From contig BDSI01000075.1 in NCBI GenBank assembly GCA_003117195.1, forward strand, positions 310,001 through 374,000: a stretch of 64,000 nucleotides of DNA, read 5' to 3'. Source of the stretch: Eudorina sp. 2006-703-Eu-15 (lineage: Eukaryota; Chlorophyta; Chlorophyceae; Chlamydomonadales; Volvocaceae). The notes beneath the pieces were generated by a model. That model saw only the letters and a program-made list of their open reading frames with translations. It had not been told where the DNA came from and searched no databases. A program made the translations under genes and the position numbers. Shown piece by piece: positions 1-11,690 of this stretch; within the stretch, counting starts at the first letter, position 1, and every line of letters begins with the position of its first letter.

Positions 1-1349
1 TTCCCGGGGGCAAGGGCACCAACTGGAAAGAACAATGTGCCTATTTCAGATGAAGTATTCTGACCTAAATAGACGTTCGGCTAACGAAACTGTATATCGC
101 TGTTTGTCCGAAGGCGGGGAACCAGACTGGTTGACCAGGAACAAATTCGTACGGCCGACATGCCCCCTCCATATCTGACTCGACAGGCCCGAACCTGAGT
201 GAATACAACAACGCGCTGAAACGAAAAATTTACAAACTTGGACTTCGACAGCAGTCCATCACTGCAGCACTACGTCCAAGCTTAGTATCGTTGCTGCTGA
301 TTTCGCCACGGTTTCAAAATTATTTGCAAGAGATTAAGTTCCCGTGTCAATATGCATCTAAAGTTATAACGTTCATACGCTGTATGGGCTTCGCATCGAC
401 ACATGTACGTTCCTACAGTTCCGCCACAACAGCAGTGGCAGCGATTTCCCCTTTTATCAAACGTTTGTGCAGGGAGGTGGCTTTGTTACAGCATCGTGTT
501 TGGACCCGTGGGCCTGTGAGGAATTCGGGAGAGACTCACCACTGAGCACATGTTTCACGTATATTCCGTTCGATATCTTCAAGAGGGCAGTCCATAGAGC
601 CAACCTTCTACAACTCGTCAAGAACAAGGAAACGTACGGGCATGCCGTCAACAGGCCGTAACAGCTTTAGCCGAACATGTACTGCCGTGCCTTCCCCTGC
701 GCCAGGGCCCCAACCTCTGCCATTTACCCCAAGCTAAGGACGGGCTTGCACTGTGTTATACTGAGTCCATTTTACGTAATCTCCTACCCCGCATGAAACA
801 GGATGAAACAGGACGCAGGTAATTTGTATGTACGTAACCGTTACAAGGTGGACCCTTAGTCCCGACCGGGCTGGCCCTGATAGTGCGTAGGCGCCTTGTG
901 GAGGCTTGTGGTTGCAGTGTGCAAGGTTTTAGCCCCCTCAAGGCCTTACCAGCCAGTCCGAGCAGCACCTAACTATGAGAGCACCTGTTTGTGCATCGGC
1001 ATTCTTAGGACGCCTTGCCGCCTTGCTGAATATCTTGGAACCATAGACATCGCCAAGCAAAGGCCCAAGCCCAAGCAGCGCCAGTCCTTCTCAAATGCTG
1101 TTGCCCGAGATGAGGGTATCCAACACTTGCACAACCTGCGGATAGTTTGAAGGTGTGCGCGGGTGCGTGTTTGGGGCTCTCTAAGCCCACGCTGCGGTCA
1201 GCCAATACGGTACTGCGCCAACGACTTACGGCCTTGGCAGCCACATAGCCGACGACTCCCACCGGACACCGAGCATTAGCAGAGGCAATCAAAAAGCTAG
1301 AAACACCAAGAAAAGGTCCTTAAACACTAACACTCAGCCAAATATTATA
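1..1349. other. left flank without a supported gene
   Basis: No reading frame here joins into a spliced gene with convincing composition. The open frames are short and overlap on both strands. Base composition is mixed, partly AT-rich, like the other spacers in this window. It may hold 3' or 5' untranslated sequence of genes outside the window. Confidence 0.5.
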
Positions 1350-1438
1350 TTAAGGATGTTACAGCAGACCCCGCGGGTCATCGGTGACAGCCGAAGCTTC
1401 CTCACCATACACTGGCCACCATGGCGCACCGGACAGGC
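1350..1438 (+). repeat. dispersed repeat, copy A
   Basis: The segment starting TTAAGGATGTTACAGCAGAC and running through GGTCATCGGTGACAGCC and GAAGCTTCCTCA is nearly identical to the reverse complement of 58247-58303. A later GCACCGGAC word is also shared with that copy. A shorter inverted match sits at 3795-3829. Three copies in one window point to a mobile or formerly mobile repeat family; no coding capacity is seen. Confidence 0.7.
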
Positions 1439-1919
1439 TCCACAAGTGCACCGAACCACTTCCCGTGCCCACACTACCAGGGAACTACCCCGTTCCTGAG
1501 AACCAATCACGGCTAAGGATAAAGCCCGCTCAGGGGAGTTTGCCACCAGGGCGCCCCTACAGCGCCCCTGTAAGGCCAAGTATGCAGTTCTCCAGATGCG
1601 CACCTGGAGTGACACCGACCCGATGCCAGCCATCAGCGTGATCATCAGCAGGGCCTCGCGGAAGCTGCAGGGAGCGGGGACCGATGATAGCACAGCTGAT
1701 TCCATGATGGCATGTTGCGATGGAGCAGGTGCAGAGGTCCACGTGAAGTCACGCGGCCATCGGGGTTCGGTCAAAAGAGCACGCGTAACGTCGGACTGCA
1801 TTCAGGTGTGGGTTTGCGCACGCTACTGATCGCAGACGTCAGAAGCCGCGCCATGCGTTCTGACCAGAGGACTCAGGTTATGGTGAGACCGTCGAAGCAC
1901 CGTCGCGCGGCGTAGACAG

Positions 1920-1924
1920 TTACA
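1920..1924 (-). terminator. candidate poly(A) signal (TGTAA on minus strand)
   Basis: TTACA on the plus strand reads TGTAA on the minus strand, about 195 bases past the stop codon of the minus-strand gene ending at 2119. TGTAA is the usual volvocine algal poly(A) signal. Confidence 0.4.
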
Positions 1925-2118
1925 ACAGCGCGGAGGAGCCATCGCTCGACGTGGACAACAGCACCCTCTGACGGGCCCTGCAGCCCGATTCAGCGGGCGG
2001 GGCGTTGCCCGATTCGGCGGGCGTTGAAAACGCCTTGCCCACCCAGCGGATAAAACCAAGGTACCTGATAAGCACGACTGCAAAGCCAATTCCCTGGCTC
2101 AACGCCAGCGTCTTGCCC

Positions 2119-3542
2119 TCACCGGCCGCTATTGGACTGCACAACACCGTACCTGTAAAGCTCCCTGAGGAACTGCTGCCGCCGGAAGCCCAGTCCCTTG
2201 AAGCCGAAGGGATCCAAGTAAAGCGAGTAGACGCAGCGCCACAGGGTCATCAGCGCCAGCACCCCCGAGGCGGTCACGAAGGGCTCACCGATGCCTGAAG
2301 CGGCCAGCGGCATGGCACTGGCGAAGTCCATGTCCCCCACCAGCGCGCTGTGGGGCCATGAGCAAAAGTAACAGGAATGCAGGAAACGGCGGCCTAGTGT
2401 GAGACGGGGCCTGGATATGGAACGCGGTGAGTAGTGATGCACGCGTGGCCGGATGAAGAGGCGAAGGCTGGTGCCCCACGGCCCACGCATTGCCCTGGCA
2501 ATGTGCTAACGACGGGTTGCGCCTACAACCTGGTGCACACGGGCTGCTTGACGAGGGACGGTGAAATACCTATGGGGATGGACAGCACCGTCCCAGAACA
2601 CGTGCATTGCAGGTTTGGTGCTGCAGCGCATCGTGCGTGGGTAATCACGGAACGGCAGCGAGGTAAGCCTCGGGCTGAAACTAGAGCTCGGATATTGCAG
2701 CGCAGCGCCACCCGATTGGCACAAATCTCACGGCACTTGCACTTGGCGTCAAAAAGCAGCAGGCCACCCGACAGGCGGCCAGCGCAAAACACATACCCGA
2801 CACGTCCTAAAACGCACTGCCCCACGCGCATGGTTGTGAAAGGGTTGGCAGCTTCCGCTGGGCAATCTTCTCGGCTGTCGCCCGTGTTTCATTTTGCCCG
2901 ACACCCCAGCACCGTCCAGAAGCCCCGCACCGGCTCTCTACCGCTGTCGCAAGCACCAACTGCGCTGCTGCCACCGGCATAGCCAGCAACCACGTCAGGG
3001 ACGCCGTGCGCAGCGCGGAGGGCAGGTCCGCCGTGGACGCGGTGGTGTACGCGCCCACCAGCAATCCGGCGGCCACCCAGGTGCCGGTCAGAGTGGCTGT
3101 CAGGCCGCAGAACTCGCCGAAACGTGTCCAGTTGAAGGACACAGGCGCCATCCAGCCCGCGAAGTCCGGCGCCAGCACCAGGCTGGCGATCTGGCCATCG
3201 GGAAGGGACAACGGGTAACGGGTCGGATGAGAGGCAGGGGGAGTTGACCATATGGGTCCTGGGAAGCTGCGCGAACGGGTGGGCTGCCTGGGATTGGGAG
3301 AGGTGACAGAGCATACAGGTTGCGCGCATCGGCACATACGAAGGTCCAGTCGATTGCAGGGATCGGGGGTGAGGGATATTGGCGGGTGCGGTAAGCTTGA
3401 GCGACGGCAGGCCAATAACAGCGGCAAGGGTAATGGTGTGAGTGGAAAAAATGGCAGACGCAGCGCGGGTGGGGATACCCCGTGAGCCGGTTTCAGATGG
3501 GAGTGCGAGCGGCATCGGAGGACGGGGCCTCGTCTGCGCCAT
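2119..3542 (-). CDS. membrane protein, family not recognised (partial model)
   Basis: Two exons are well supported. Exon 3190-2931 starts IASLVLAPDFAGWM and ends in a split Arg codon. Exon 2347-2119 supplies the last base and continues ALVGDMDFASAMPLAASG to a TGA stop, so the phases agree exactly. The pair encodes about 160 residues with three hydrophobic stretches: around GTWVAAGLLVGAY, TWLLAMPVAAAQLVLATAV and PFVTASGVLALMTLW. A likely first exon starts at 3542 (MAQTRPRPPMPLAL, transit-peptide-like); exons between 3480 and 3190 are unresolved. The alternation of hydrophobic helices with short polar loops suggests an organelle membrane protein, which is inference. The gene lies between two inverted copies of a dispersed repeat (1350 and 3829). 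Confidence 0.55.
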
Positions 3543-3794
3543 GCTGTAGCTTCTTACTTCAAGATGAGACAATGACGATTTCACCAGGCTTCGGGCAGCA
3601 GGATGGCATACCGGCTAATTGAACCCTGCTATGCTGGCAAACATGGGACGCAGGCAGACGGGTGTAGGCAACCTGCCAGCCCTTTTGGAGCAGGTAGCCG
3701 TCGCGAAATGAGGTAGGTCGCCCATAGCTTGCAACCACAGCATCACGGTGCAGCAAGCCATGCGGTGGGGCCTACTGGGGCTTGCTCTGGTATA

Positions 3795-3842
3795 CACCGA
3801 TGATCCCGTTGGGGTCCGCTGTAACATTCATTCATTCATTCA
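3795..3842 (-). repeat. dispersed repeat, copy B, plus CATT microsatellite
   Basis: The reverse complement of 3795-3829 reads AATGTTACAGCGGACCCC and then ATCATCGGTG, matching the start of copy A at 1356 and of copy C near 58297, in opposite orientation to copy A. It runs directly into four CATT units (3825-3842). Confidence 0.55.
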
Positions 3843-5447
3843 AGCCATGGGTCACGCAGACGTCGTGCATGGACACATGTATCCCTCGCTACACGCCGAG
3901 CAGTGCCACTGAGCTCGGCGACCTGTGGGCGCCTGTGCGCGCATGTATTTCCGCAAATGTCCCACCTGCTTATACAGGCAAAAGTTCACCATTGCGACGG
4001 CGTCTCCCACAACCAACTCCGGGTTTTCAACACGGAGACGGGCGCTGCACACGTAGGATGGCCTGCATCCAGGATCCGTGCCGACGAGCCATGAGCAGCC
4101 AGCGATGTCCAAGATATCGCTAGAGGCATAAAATTGGTCTGCACCGTGGCGGTTACTGTTCTTCCTCACCATTTGCGTCCCTGCCCGTCCCCAGTGGTCA
4201 AGCCTCGATGCAGTGGCAGGACTTGATGCAAACTATGACGAGGACGCTGATAACACTTAATTGGTTGTATACGGTTGGTTTGGAACAAACGCGTGGACGC
4301 GGCAAGCATTGAGTGTGAGACAAGAAAGACCGATTTGTACGTATGGTAATGGCAAGCTTTTCAAGAAGCACAGAAATTGTTAATAACAATATCACTGACC
4401 GTATGCGCCCCAGATCAGCCTACTAGGGCTTCAGTAGGTGACAGCTCGCTAACACAATAGCAACAAAACTGCGTAATTTCTTCGACAGCATACTTAACAG
4501 AATTCACTCTTAAGTTCATAACGAAAGTCTGGTCTCTCCAGAACAGTAAGGGCAACAACTTTACAACGGCACAACCGACTACAGCAACAGCGTACATTGA
4601 AATCCCGCAGCAATGAAAAGTATGTGCTTAGCTTGGTGCATCCGACTAGAGTATCATATAATTGCTGCTCTCTTCAAAATCTCATCCAGTCACCATCACG
4701 GACGTCTAAGTACGTGCGTGCCATCTGGCTCTGTCCCCTTTTTCAGTGACTACCTTTTATTGCACTGGAACTTCGTAATCTTCCAGAATTCCTTGTTCCT
4801 TCAAGGCTTAGCTCTCCGCGAACTATTCAGTTGCCTATATCACGTTCAGCTATCCGCCAGCATCATGTCAGGCATAAAAGCATGTTTGCAACCAACGGAG
4901 GGGCCAGCGTAAGTTTTATGGGACGAGGGTTCGTCACGGGTGAGTAGTCACTTACTGGGTGCAAGCGTCGTCGCGTTGCAGGTGTGTCAGTGGTGTTTAT
5001 GGAAATATTCAAGGCAGTAGTCCTAATTGGCGAAGTAACTTCTGCGATCAAGGGAGGCTGCACCTTTCAGGCCCGAACTCGGAACTTGGTGCCACAGGAC
5101 ATGGTCTAGCGGCCTGGGATAGAGCGCCTGCTCCTCCCGAACCTGGCTTGAAGTAAGCTCCAGCATAACGCATTTATATGTTTCGGGTTTGCTGGTGCAT
5201 CGCTTTAAGCTTCGCGTACTAACCATCTGCGCCGGAGTATGCCGCTGCTTTAGGTCCCGTTCGGGTTCCACCGGAGGCAAGCTGCTGGCCTTTTACAAAG
5301 CTGGCCATGGGCCTCGGCCTCACCAGCATCAGGGCCGATGCTCACCCATATGAGCACGAATGAACCCAACCCTCACTCGCGTGCTTCCCCTTCGCCCGCG
5401 TGGCCCCCTCCCCACAGGCGACATATTGAGCAGCCATGCTCCAGCAG
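3843..5447. other. spacer, no supported gene
   Basis: Only short overlapping open frames are present. The stretch 4200-4900 is markedly AT-richer than the coding parts. An upstream exon of the gene at 5448 probably lies here, since that exon begins in mid-codon, but I could not place it. Confidence 0.4.
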
Positions 5448-7536
5448 CTATGCGGAGCCCACGGTGTTTGGCGGGCATACATCCTATTACGCGCGCCGGA
5501 CCATGGGCGATGGCAACGATTCTACCACCTATCGGCGGACGCTGAAGCAACTCCCCGAGCCCGTGCGACACGAGCGGTAAGCATCCCCAGGGTCTCCTAA
5601 AGGGCGGCTCGACAGCCTCCTTTTCCACATCGTATATCGGGGAACGCTGTAAGGGTCGACGAGCATAGGCAGGATACCGTATTTGGTCAGCAGCCTAGCC
5701 AGCGGTCCTTCCGAGGACCGAAAGCGGGCCGCACCCGTGGCGGCAACGGTAATGGTGCCGATGGCTGGAACTGCCAAGCTCGCCAGATGGGTGCTTTTTG
5801 GGTGCGTCCCGTAATAGGCGAAGGGACGGCGGCGCGAGCGTCGGGGCTGCAGAGGCTGTCTCCCTGTATCAGAAACAAGCCCCAAACGTCATCGGGCAAT
5901 ACCTCAGCTACGCCATGTAGGTCCCAACCCAAGCGCCGCGTGGTCTTAAGGAGTTCAGTAAAGGTGTTGTTGGGCTCAAGGGCGCACACGTCAATTTGGG
6001 TCGCGATGCAAGGTGGCTGCGATGACATCCTGCAACGATGCCCAAGGGCGATCCACGTAATCGTGAAGGGCCATACGGGATCTTGGTCGGTAGGGGTTTA
6101 AAAGTAAAAGCTCAGACACACCCAGCCCAAAGGCGACAAATACTTACCAACGATAAGTACCGGTACCTGCAAGGCAAAGGAGGAAACCCAAGCGAAAGCA
6201 AAGAAGGCGCGCCACCACCGGCGGCGTGCAAAAACTCGAAAGAGCAGCATGCAACCCAAACTCAACCCCGGATGATTACCTAGAATGAAGAGCACGGTAG
6301 GGTGTCCCCGGGGGCAGCGTGGAGGGTATGGCTGGCCTAAGAAGGTCAGTCAGCAGCGCCCCTGCGTGTCTGCCCTGCCCACGTTGGTTGGAGCGATGTG
6401 GCAGTTTGCTCGGTTTGACCTTGGGCGTGGGACTGTACGTCGGAATGGACAGCGGACGCGCGAACGGCTGTGTGTTTGGTGCGCCCGACTGTTTCAATTC
6501 TAGATAGTGGCCCGTCAGGCCCCATTTCCACGGCTACTTGAATGTTTGGCCCTGCTTGCCACGCCTCAGAATGCGGGTCGGACGAAGGAAGTTCCCGGTG
6601 TGGTGGTGTTGATAGTTGCTAGGTGGTGGTGTTGATAGGTTCTGAGTTACCCGGGGCACAACGGGGCGTGGGGCTTGGGCACGTATGGCCCCGTGAGTGG
6701 TTCTGGCCCTGGTCAGCTGTGGCAGTCCGCGTGGGTGTGGCAGCTGGTGGTCTTGGTAACTGGGTCAGGCATTTGGCCCCAGGCATCAGTGTGGGCAATG
6801 TGCGGCGTGTCACGGTGCCCCCATACCAAGGGTGGGTTGACCTCTTGAGACGGCGTTACTGACCACAGGAACAGCAGTTGCTGCGCGCCTGCGCCTCACT
6901 GCCGGCGTCCGCAATGGAGCGTCGCGGTAGCGGGTTACCGGCGGGTCAAGAGAGCCGGTGCCTTGGAGTCGCCGCTCGCCCCGCACACCCTCGCCGCCTC
7001 ACGTGCTGCCGCCTTTGCCACCACCGCCCGCCCCGCTGCCCTGCAGGCCTGAGGGCAAGCGCAGCATCCCGGAGCCATACGGAGCCATGCCGCCGGCGCC
7101 CCGCGGCACCAAGCCGCCGCCTGACGAAGTCCGGTACCGGACCGCGGGGACGATGCAGGAGCCGCCGCTGCCGCGCCTCGGCCGCCCTGAGGGCATCAAT
7201 GGTCTTCGGGAGACGGACAAGGAATGTCAGTTTGAGGCGACGTTGGGGCGCAAGATCCGAGTGGGGCAAGAGAGCTACCGGGGTCTGGGCCGGGCGGGGG
7301 ACCGCAGCCTTGTGTGCGGTGCTTCTGCGCGCGTTGAGGACGATCCGGGGTTCTTCCGGTCCATGAAGGACCCCCCGACCTTTGTGCGCTTCTGCAACAG
7401 CCTGCCGCCCAAGCCGGCGGTCAGCCCGCACCAGCGGCGGGAGGAGGGCGCGCGCCGTCAGGCGGAGCAGGAGCGGCGGCGCGAGGCGACGCTGGTGTCA
7501 ACGCTCACGATTGAGGGTGTGCCGGATGATGATTGA
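5448..7536 (+). CDS. unrecognised protein, at least two exons, 5' end unresolved
   Basis: An exon at 5448-5576 (YAEPTVFGGHTSYYARR ... LPEPVRHE, donor GTAAGC) ends after two bases of an Arg codon. The exon at 7047-7536 (acceptor CTGCAG) supplies one base and continues PEGKRSIPEPYGAM, so they can join in frame as HER-PEGKR. The last exon encodes about 162 residues: a Pro/Arg-rich start, a middle around FEATLGRKIRVGQESYRGLG, then a charged QRREEGARRQAEQERRRE helix and an acidic end, DDD-stop. Further exons may lie in the 1.47-kb gap. Tyr/Arg/Pro-rich soluble proteins of this look are common among flagellar-associated proteins, but that is only a compositional hint. The start is not identified. 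Confidence 0.5.
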
Positions 7537-8342
7537 GCGGTTGCGGGTAGTGCTCTTGAGACATTGGTTTAGGATGCGGGTGTGGGATGCGGGTGTGGCA
7601 GGTGCATGAGCGAAAGTGAAGACCTTGGCAGGACGGCGGTCGGGAGCTTGCCAAAATGCGATGTTTGCTTTTTGTGCATATGTAGAAGAGGAGGACAGAG
7701 GAGAACCGTAGGCAGAGAACATCAAACAACGACAGGATTGTTGGAGTGTGCTGCTGAAAGCAGAGAGTGAAACAGAGTACTTTGCTGGGGTTACCCGGTA
7801 GTTTTGGTCGTGGTTGGCTGGCGGATGTCACTGGCAGTGCAAGTTTAAGGTGTTGCGGCGGTGACGCACTCGGCACGTATCCCGGGCTCCCCCACGGTCC
7901 CAAGATGGTGGGAGTGCCGTTGGCGCAGGGGTACTCCGTTCAAGATATCTGCTTAAGCAAGCTGCCTCAATCTCATTACCAATCAGTCGTGCTGGTGGCT
8001 GACGAGATTACAGAATGCGTACGACACCCGACACCGTTGAATCTGTCGGCTCAGTGCTATGCGAGTGACCCGGATCGCAGGAGCTTCGATGTACCAGTTA
8101 TGTTCTAAATCAGAATTTTTACTGCTTACTACCTGGTACACATGTTGTCAGCCTAGGTACAAGTCTTATTTCGAGCGTGCAAAAGCCGCAAGTCACAGAC
8201 CAGTTGATAGGTTAAGCGGATATTATCAGTAATTTGCTCTACAAATTTAAGTGTGTACCCATTAACCGCGGCGTCCTTTTTGCTCCGGGGAAATAGTTTG
8301 TGTCACATACGCCGGGCCAGTTCTTGCTATCGCTGGCTGGGC
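7537..8342. other. intergenic spacer between two plus-strand genes
   Basis: It holds the 3' untranslated part of the gene ending at 7536 and the promoter side of the prenyl synthase starting at 8343. No TGTAA signal, repeat or reading frame of note was seen. Confidence 0.4.
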
Positions 8343-11300
8343 ATGAGTATCAGAAAAGCAGCATGTCAAGGCGGGATGCTTGGAGCGGTTTTGGCCTCGT
8401 CTTGCAGCGCGGGTAAGGCTGTTGGCGTGGCGGCATGGTGCCATCAGCTCGTCAGGCGGGGCTGCTTTTTGTGGCCGCAGGCTGTTCGACGTCGGCAACG
8501 AGCAATGCACAAACATTAGTGAGTTCTGCGCACCAGGCGACCTCGCTTTCGTTGGGGAAGCGACTGCAACAGTTCTTTGCTTTTGTCGCAGGGTCGCGCT
8601 TTGCATAGAATGTTCCTCACGGCAGCGGTGCCCCAAGGATACATTCAGGTGTGTGCATCGTAAATTGTCCACTCAACTGGATGCCATGCGGACAGCCTCG
8701 GCTAAGCCAGCTGAACACCCCCCCTCCCCCCAACAAAAACCTTGGGTCGCCAAACAACGGCGCAGACCTGGGCCGAGGTGCGGGGCCGGCAGGTGGAGCC
8801 CTTCAGCGTAGTGCAGCAAGAAGTCGAAATAGTTTCAGAGCGCCTACGCCACAGCGTCTCCACCGGCATCCCCGCGCTTAAAACCGCGGCCGAGTACTTC
8901 TTCCGGCACGGCATGGAGGGCAAGCGGCTGCGCCCCACACTGGCGCTGCTCATGTCCTCGGCGCTCTCCCCTTCGGCGCCCCCGCCCGAGTACCTCCAAC
9001 CGGACCTACGCCCCGCGGAGGAGCACGCTCCGGAACTGCGGCGGCGGCAGCAGCGCATCGCCGAGATCGCGGAACTGATCCACGTGGCCTCCCTGCTGCA
9101 TGATGACGTCATTGATGACGCCGAGACGCGCCGCGGCGTGATGTCGCTGAACGGCGTCATGGGCAACAAGACGGCCATCCTGGCTGGGGACTTCCTGCTG
9201 GCCCGTGCGTCGGTGTCCCTGGCGGCCCTGCGCAACTCGGAGACGGTGGTGCTCATGTCGCAGGTCCTGGAGCACTTGGTGTCCGGGGAGATCATGCAGG
9301 TGGGTCTGCAGAGCCTGGCGGCTGAGCACGGAGCGGGGCGGGGCCCGGGCGGGACTGGACGGGCTGTTGGGCACGCTTGCGGTACGAGAGATGTGCGGCG
9401 TGCCGTGCCGGACGTGCTCTGTGTGCGCGTGCGGCCTCCTCACCCGCGCCCGTCCCCGAACCCCGACCCAGATGACCGCCACCACTGAGCAGCTCCTGGA
9501 CCTGGACCACTACATGGCCAAGACATACTGCAAGACGGCGTCGCTGATGGCCAACAGCTCGCGCTCCATTGCAGTGCTGGCGGGCACGACGCCCGAGGTG
9601 AGCTGGTCATTGAGGCGGTGGCACCTGGACACCAGCGCGTCCCAATTTTTGTGTGGACCCTGAGCGTCTGAGGCGTGAATCCTATGACGAGCCCGAGTCT
9701 GAGTCTCCCAGCGATTGCAGGATAACAAATCACTGATTTGCATTCCTGTCGGCCCCCTGGCACGCGCTGCAGGTGTGTGACATGGCCTGGAGCTACGGCC
9801 GCCATCTGGGGCTGGCCTTCCAGGTACGCCCTGGGCAGGCGCCGAGCCGGCCGGACGGACTATGCGGATCGCACCCACGATATCTGAGCTGCGAGAAATG
9901 CGTGTTTGGGGGGCGTGGACCGGCCCATCTTCGTCACCCTTCCGGAGGAGCCAGGCAGGCCATTGCCTCATCAGGCTTCTCAAGGCTTCCCTGGCTGGCT
10001 GACCCATGGCCACGAACACGATCTGCTGTGAGCTGTGCACGGCCCCGCCCGTGTCCTGCAGGTTGTTGACGACTTGTTGGACCTGACGGGCAGCTCATCG
10101 GTGCTCGGGAAGCCGGCCTTGAACGACCTGCGGAGCGGACTGGCGACCGCGCCGGTGAGCTGTCCGCGGGCCGCGTGGGTGCTAGCGGCAAATGGTGCGA
10201 AGAAGCGGGATGTGGGGTCGCCTGAAGAAGGGACAGGGTGTCCGGGTGACATGAGCGACACAGCGCTGGCCGGAGCGTACCATGCTTGGGTTTCTGCGAG
10301 CCCGGAAGGCGTTTGAGCACATTAAAAGAGAATTCCCAAACGTCGCGGCCCCATCGCTGGGGATGTGCTGGTTGAGAAAACGTTGAGGCGCAGCGTGTGC
10401 CAAAGCTACCGTCTCGGTGTCCTAAGGCCAGGCGAGGTCGTCACAGCGGTGCATCGCGGCAGCTCCTTACACAACCCGCCGGGGAGCACAGTCTGGAGCG
10501 TGGAGACAGCAGTGATAGAAATGGTGGGGGTGCCACGCACGCTGAGCAGGGAGTCGCCCACACATTGAGCAAGGCACCTCAGGTTTGGGCCTTCGGAAAT
10601 AAGGTTTCGTATTCCAGTAGTCGCGCGGCGTCAAGCGGGTTTTGCCACCGCCACATGGTTTTTTAACGCTTCCTTGGTGCCCCGCCACTGACCTCTACGC
10701 GTCCCACGGCCTGTCATTCCACTCGGTCGCATGATTGGTCCGTCTGCACGGGCACGCGTGCCGCAGGTGTTGTTCGCAGCACAGGAGGAGCCCCAGCTGA
10801 AGCCGCTGATCCTGCGGCGATTCAAACATGAGGGCGACGTGGCCTTGGTGAGTCCCAACAAGATGGCCCTCGGCGGGGGAAGGGCGTGATGGGGCGACGC
10901 GGTGAAGCCAGGAAATGCCTTCCGTTGCGCACGAGCACCGCCCGGGCAGCCGCGCAGGCCCACAATTTGCCTCCAATTGCTATGTGTTGCACTGACCTCC
11001 GGCTCGCCTCTGGTTCGCTGTCGGTGGGCGCAGGCGATGTCGCTGATTCAGCGGACACAAGGACTACGGCGGGCGGAGGAGCTGGCGGCGCACCATGCCA
11101 AGATGGCAGCGGAGATGGTGAGCGCGGTTTCGGGCGGGAGGATTCGGAGCGCACACACGAGGTGGGGATGGACACAGCAGTGCTCATGATCGGGGGGGAA
11201 ATATTGTGGGTGCAGACTGGGGCTCATCGCATCCTGTGTTGAGAGACTGGAAGGGTAGGACCTTCTAGAGATGACGGCTGCCTCAGTGTCTGTTGCGCGC

Positions 11301-11690
11301 CACTCCTGACATGATTTAGGTTGCGCATTCCATCACCCGGCCATGGCCCGTGCGGGTACATCGAAAATGGCCGCACGGTTGCTTCCTGGATGGTCTGAAC
11401 CGGGGGGCGCACCTGACCTGTCGTGTCCAATATCATCACCTCGTCGTGGAGCCCGTTCCGCATTCCACTTGCAGCGCTTTCCAACCCTGAATTGGTTCGC
11501 CGCTGTGCCAACAGTTGCAATGACGCGGACCTTTGTAGCGCGTGCGTTGCCATCACGTTGCTGCTGGTGCTTTGTGCTGTGTCATCCGACGCAGATCCGC
11601 TGCCTGCCGGCGGCGCAGTCAGACCACGCGGAGATAGCCCGGGAGGCGCTCATACAGATTACTCACAAGGTGCTCACACGCAAGAAGTGA
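8343..11690 (+). CDS. polyprenyl (solanesyl-type) diphosphate synthase, likely organellar
   Basis: Trans-long-chain prenyltransferase that condenses isopentenyl diphosphate onto an allylic primer to make the quinone side chain. Ten exons join with consistent phase: 8343-8412, 8481-8518, 8592-8648, 8766-9299, 9472-9597, 9773-9823, 10062-10154, 10767-10847, 11034-11117, 11595-11690; about 409 residues. The first three exons encode an Ala/Ser/Arg-rich presequence (MSIRKAACQGGMLGAVLA). The core shows GKRLRPTLALLM, the first Asp-rich motif LLHDDVIDDAETRRG, GNKTAILAGDFLLARA, KTASLMANS and the second Asp-rich motif VVDDLLDLTG, and ends ALIQITHKVLTRKK. Spacing and ends resemble plant SPS3/COQ1-type enzymes, so ubiquinone synthesis in mitochondria is the best guess. 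A plastoquinone role cannot be excluded. The acceptor of exon 4 could instead be the CAG ending at 8795. Confidence 0.93.

Noticed and set aside
1356..3829. A single 2.5-kb transposon bounded by copies A and B
   Set aside because: The shared ends are only about 30 bp, copy C shows the repeat exists as a ~131-bp element on its own, and the interior holds a normal-looking spliced gene.
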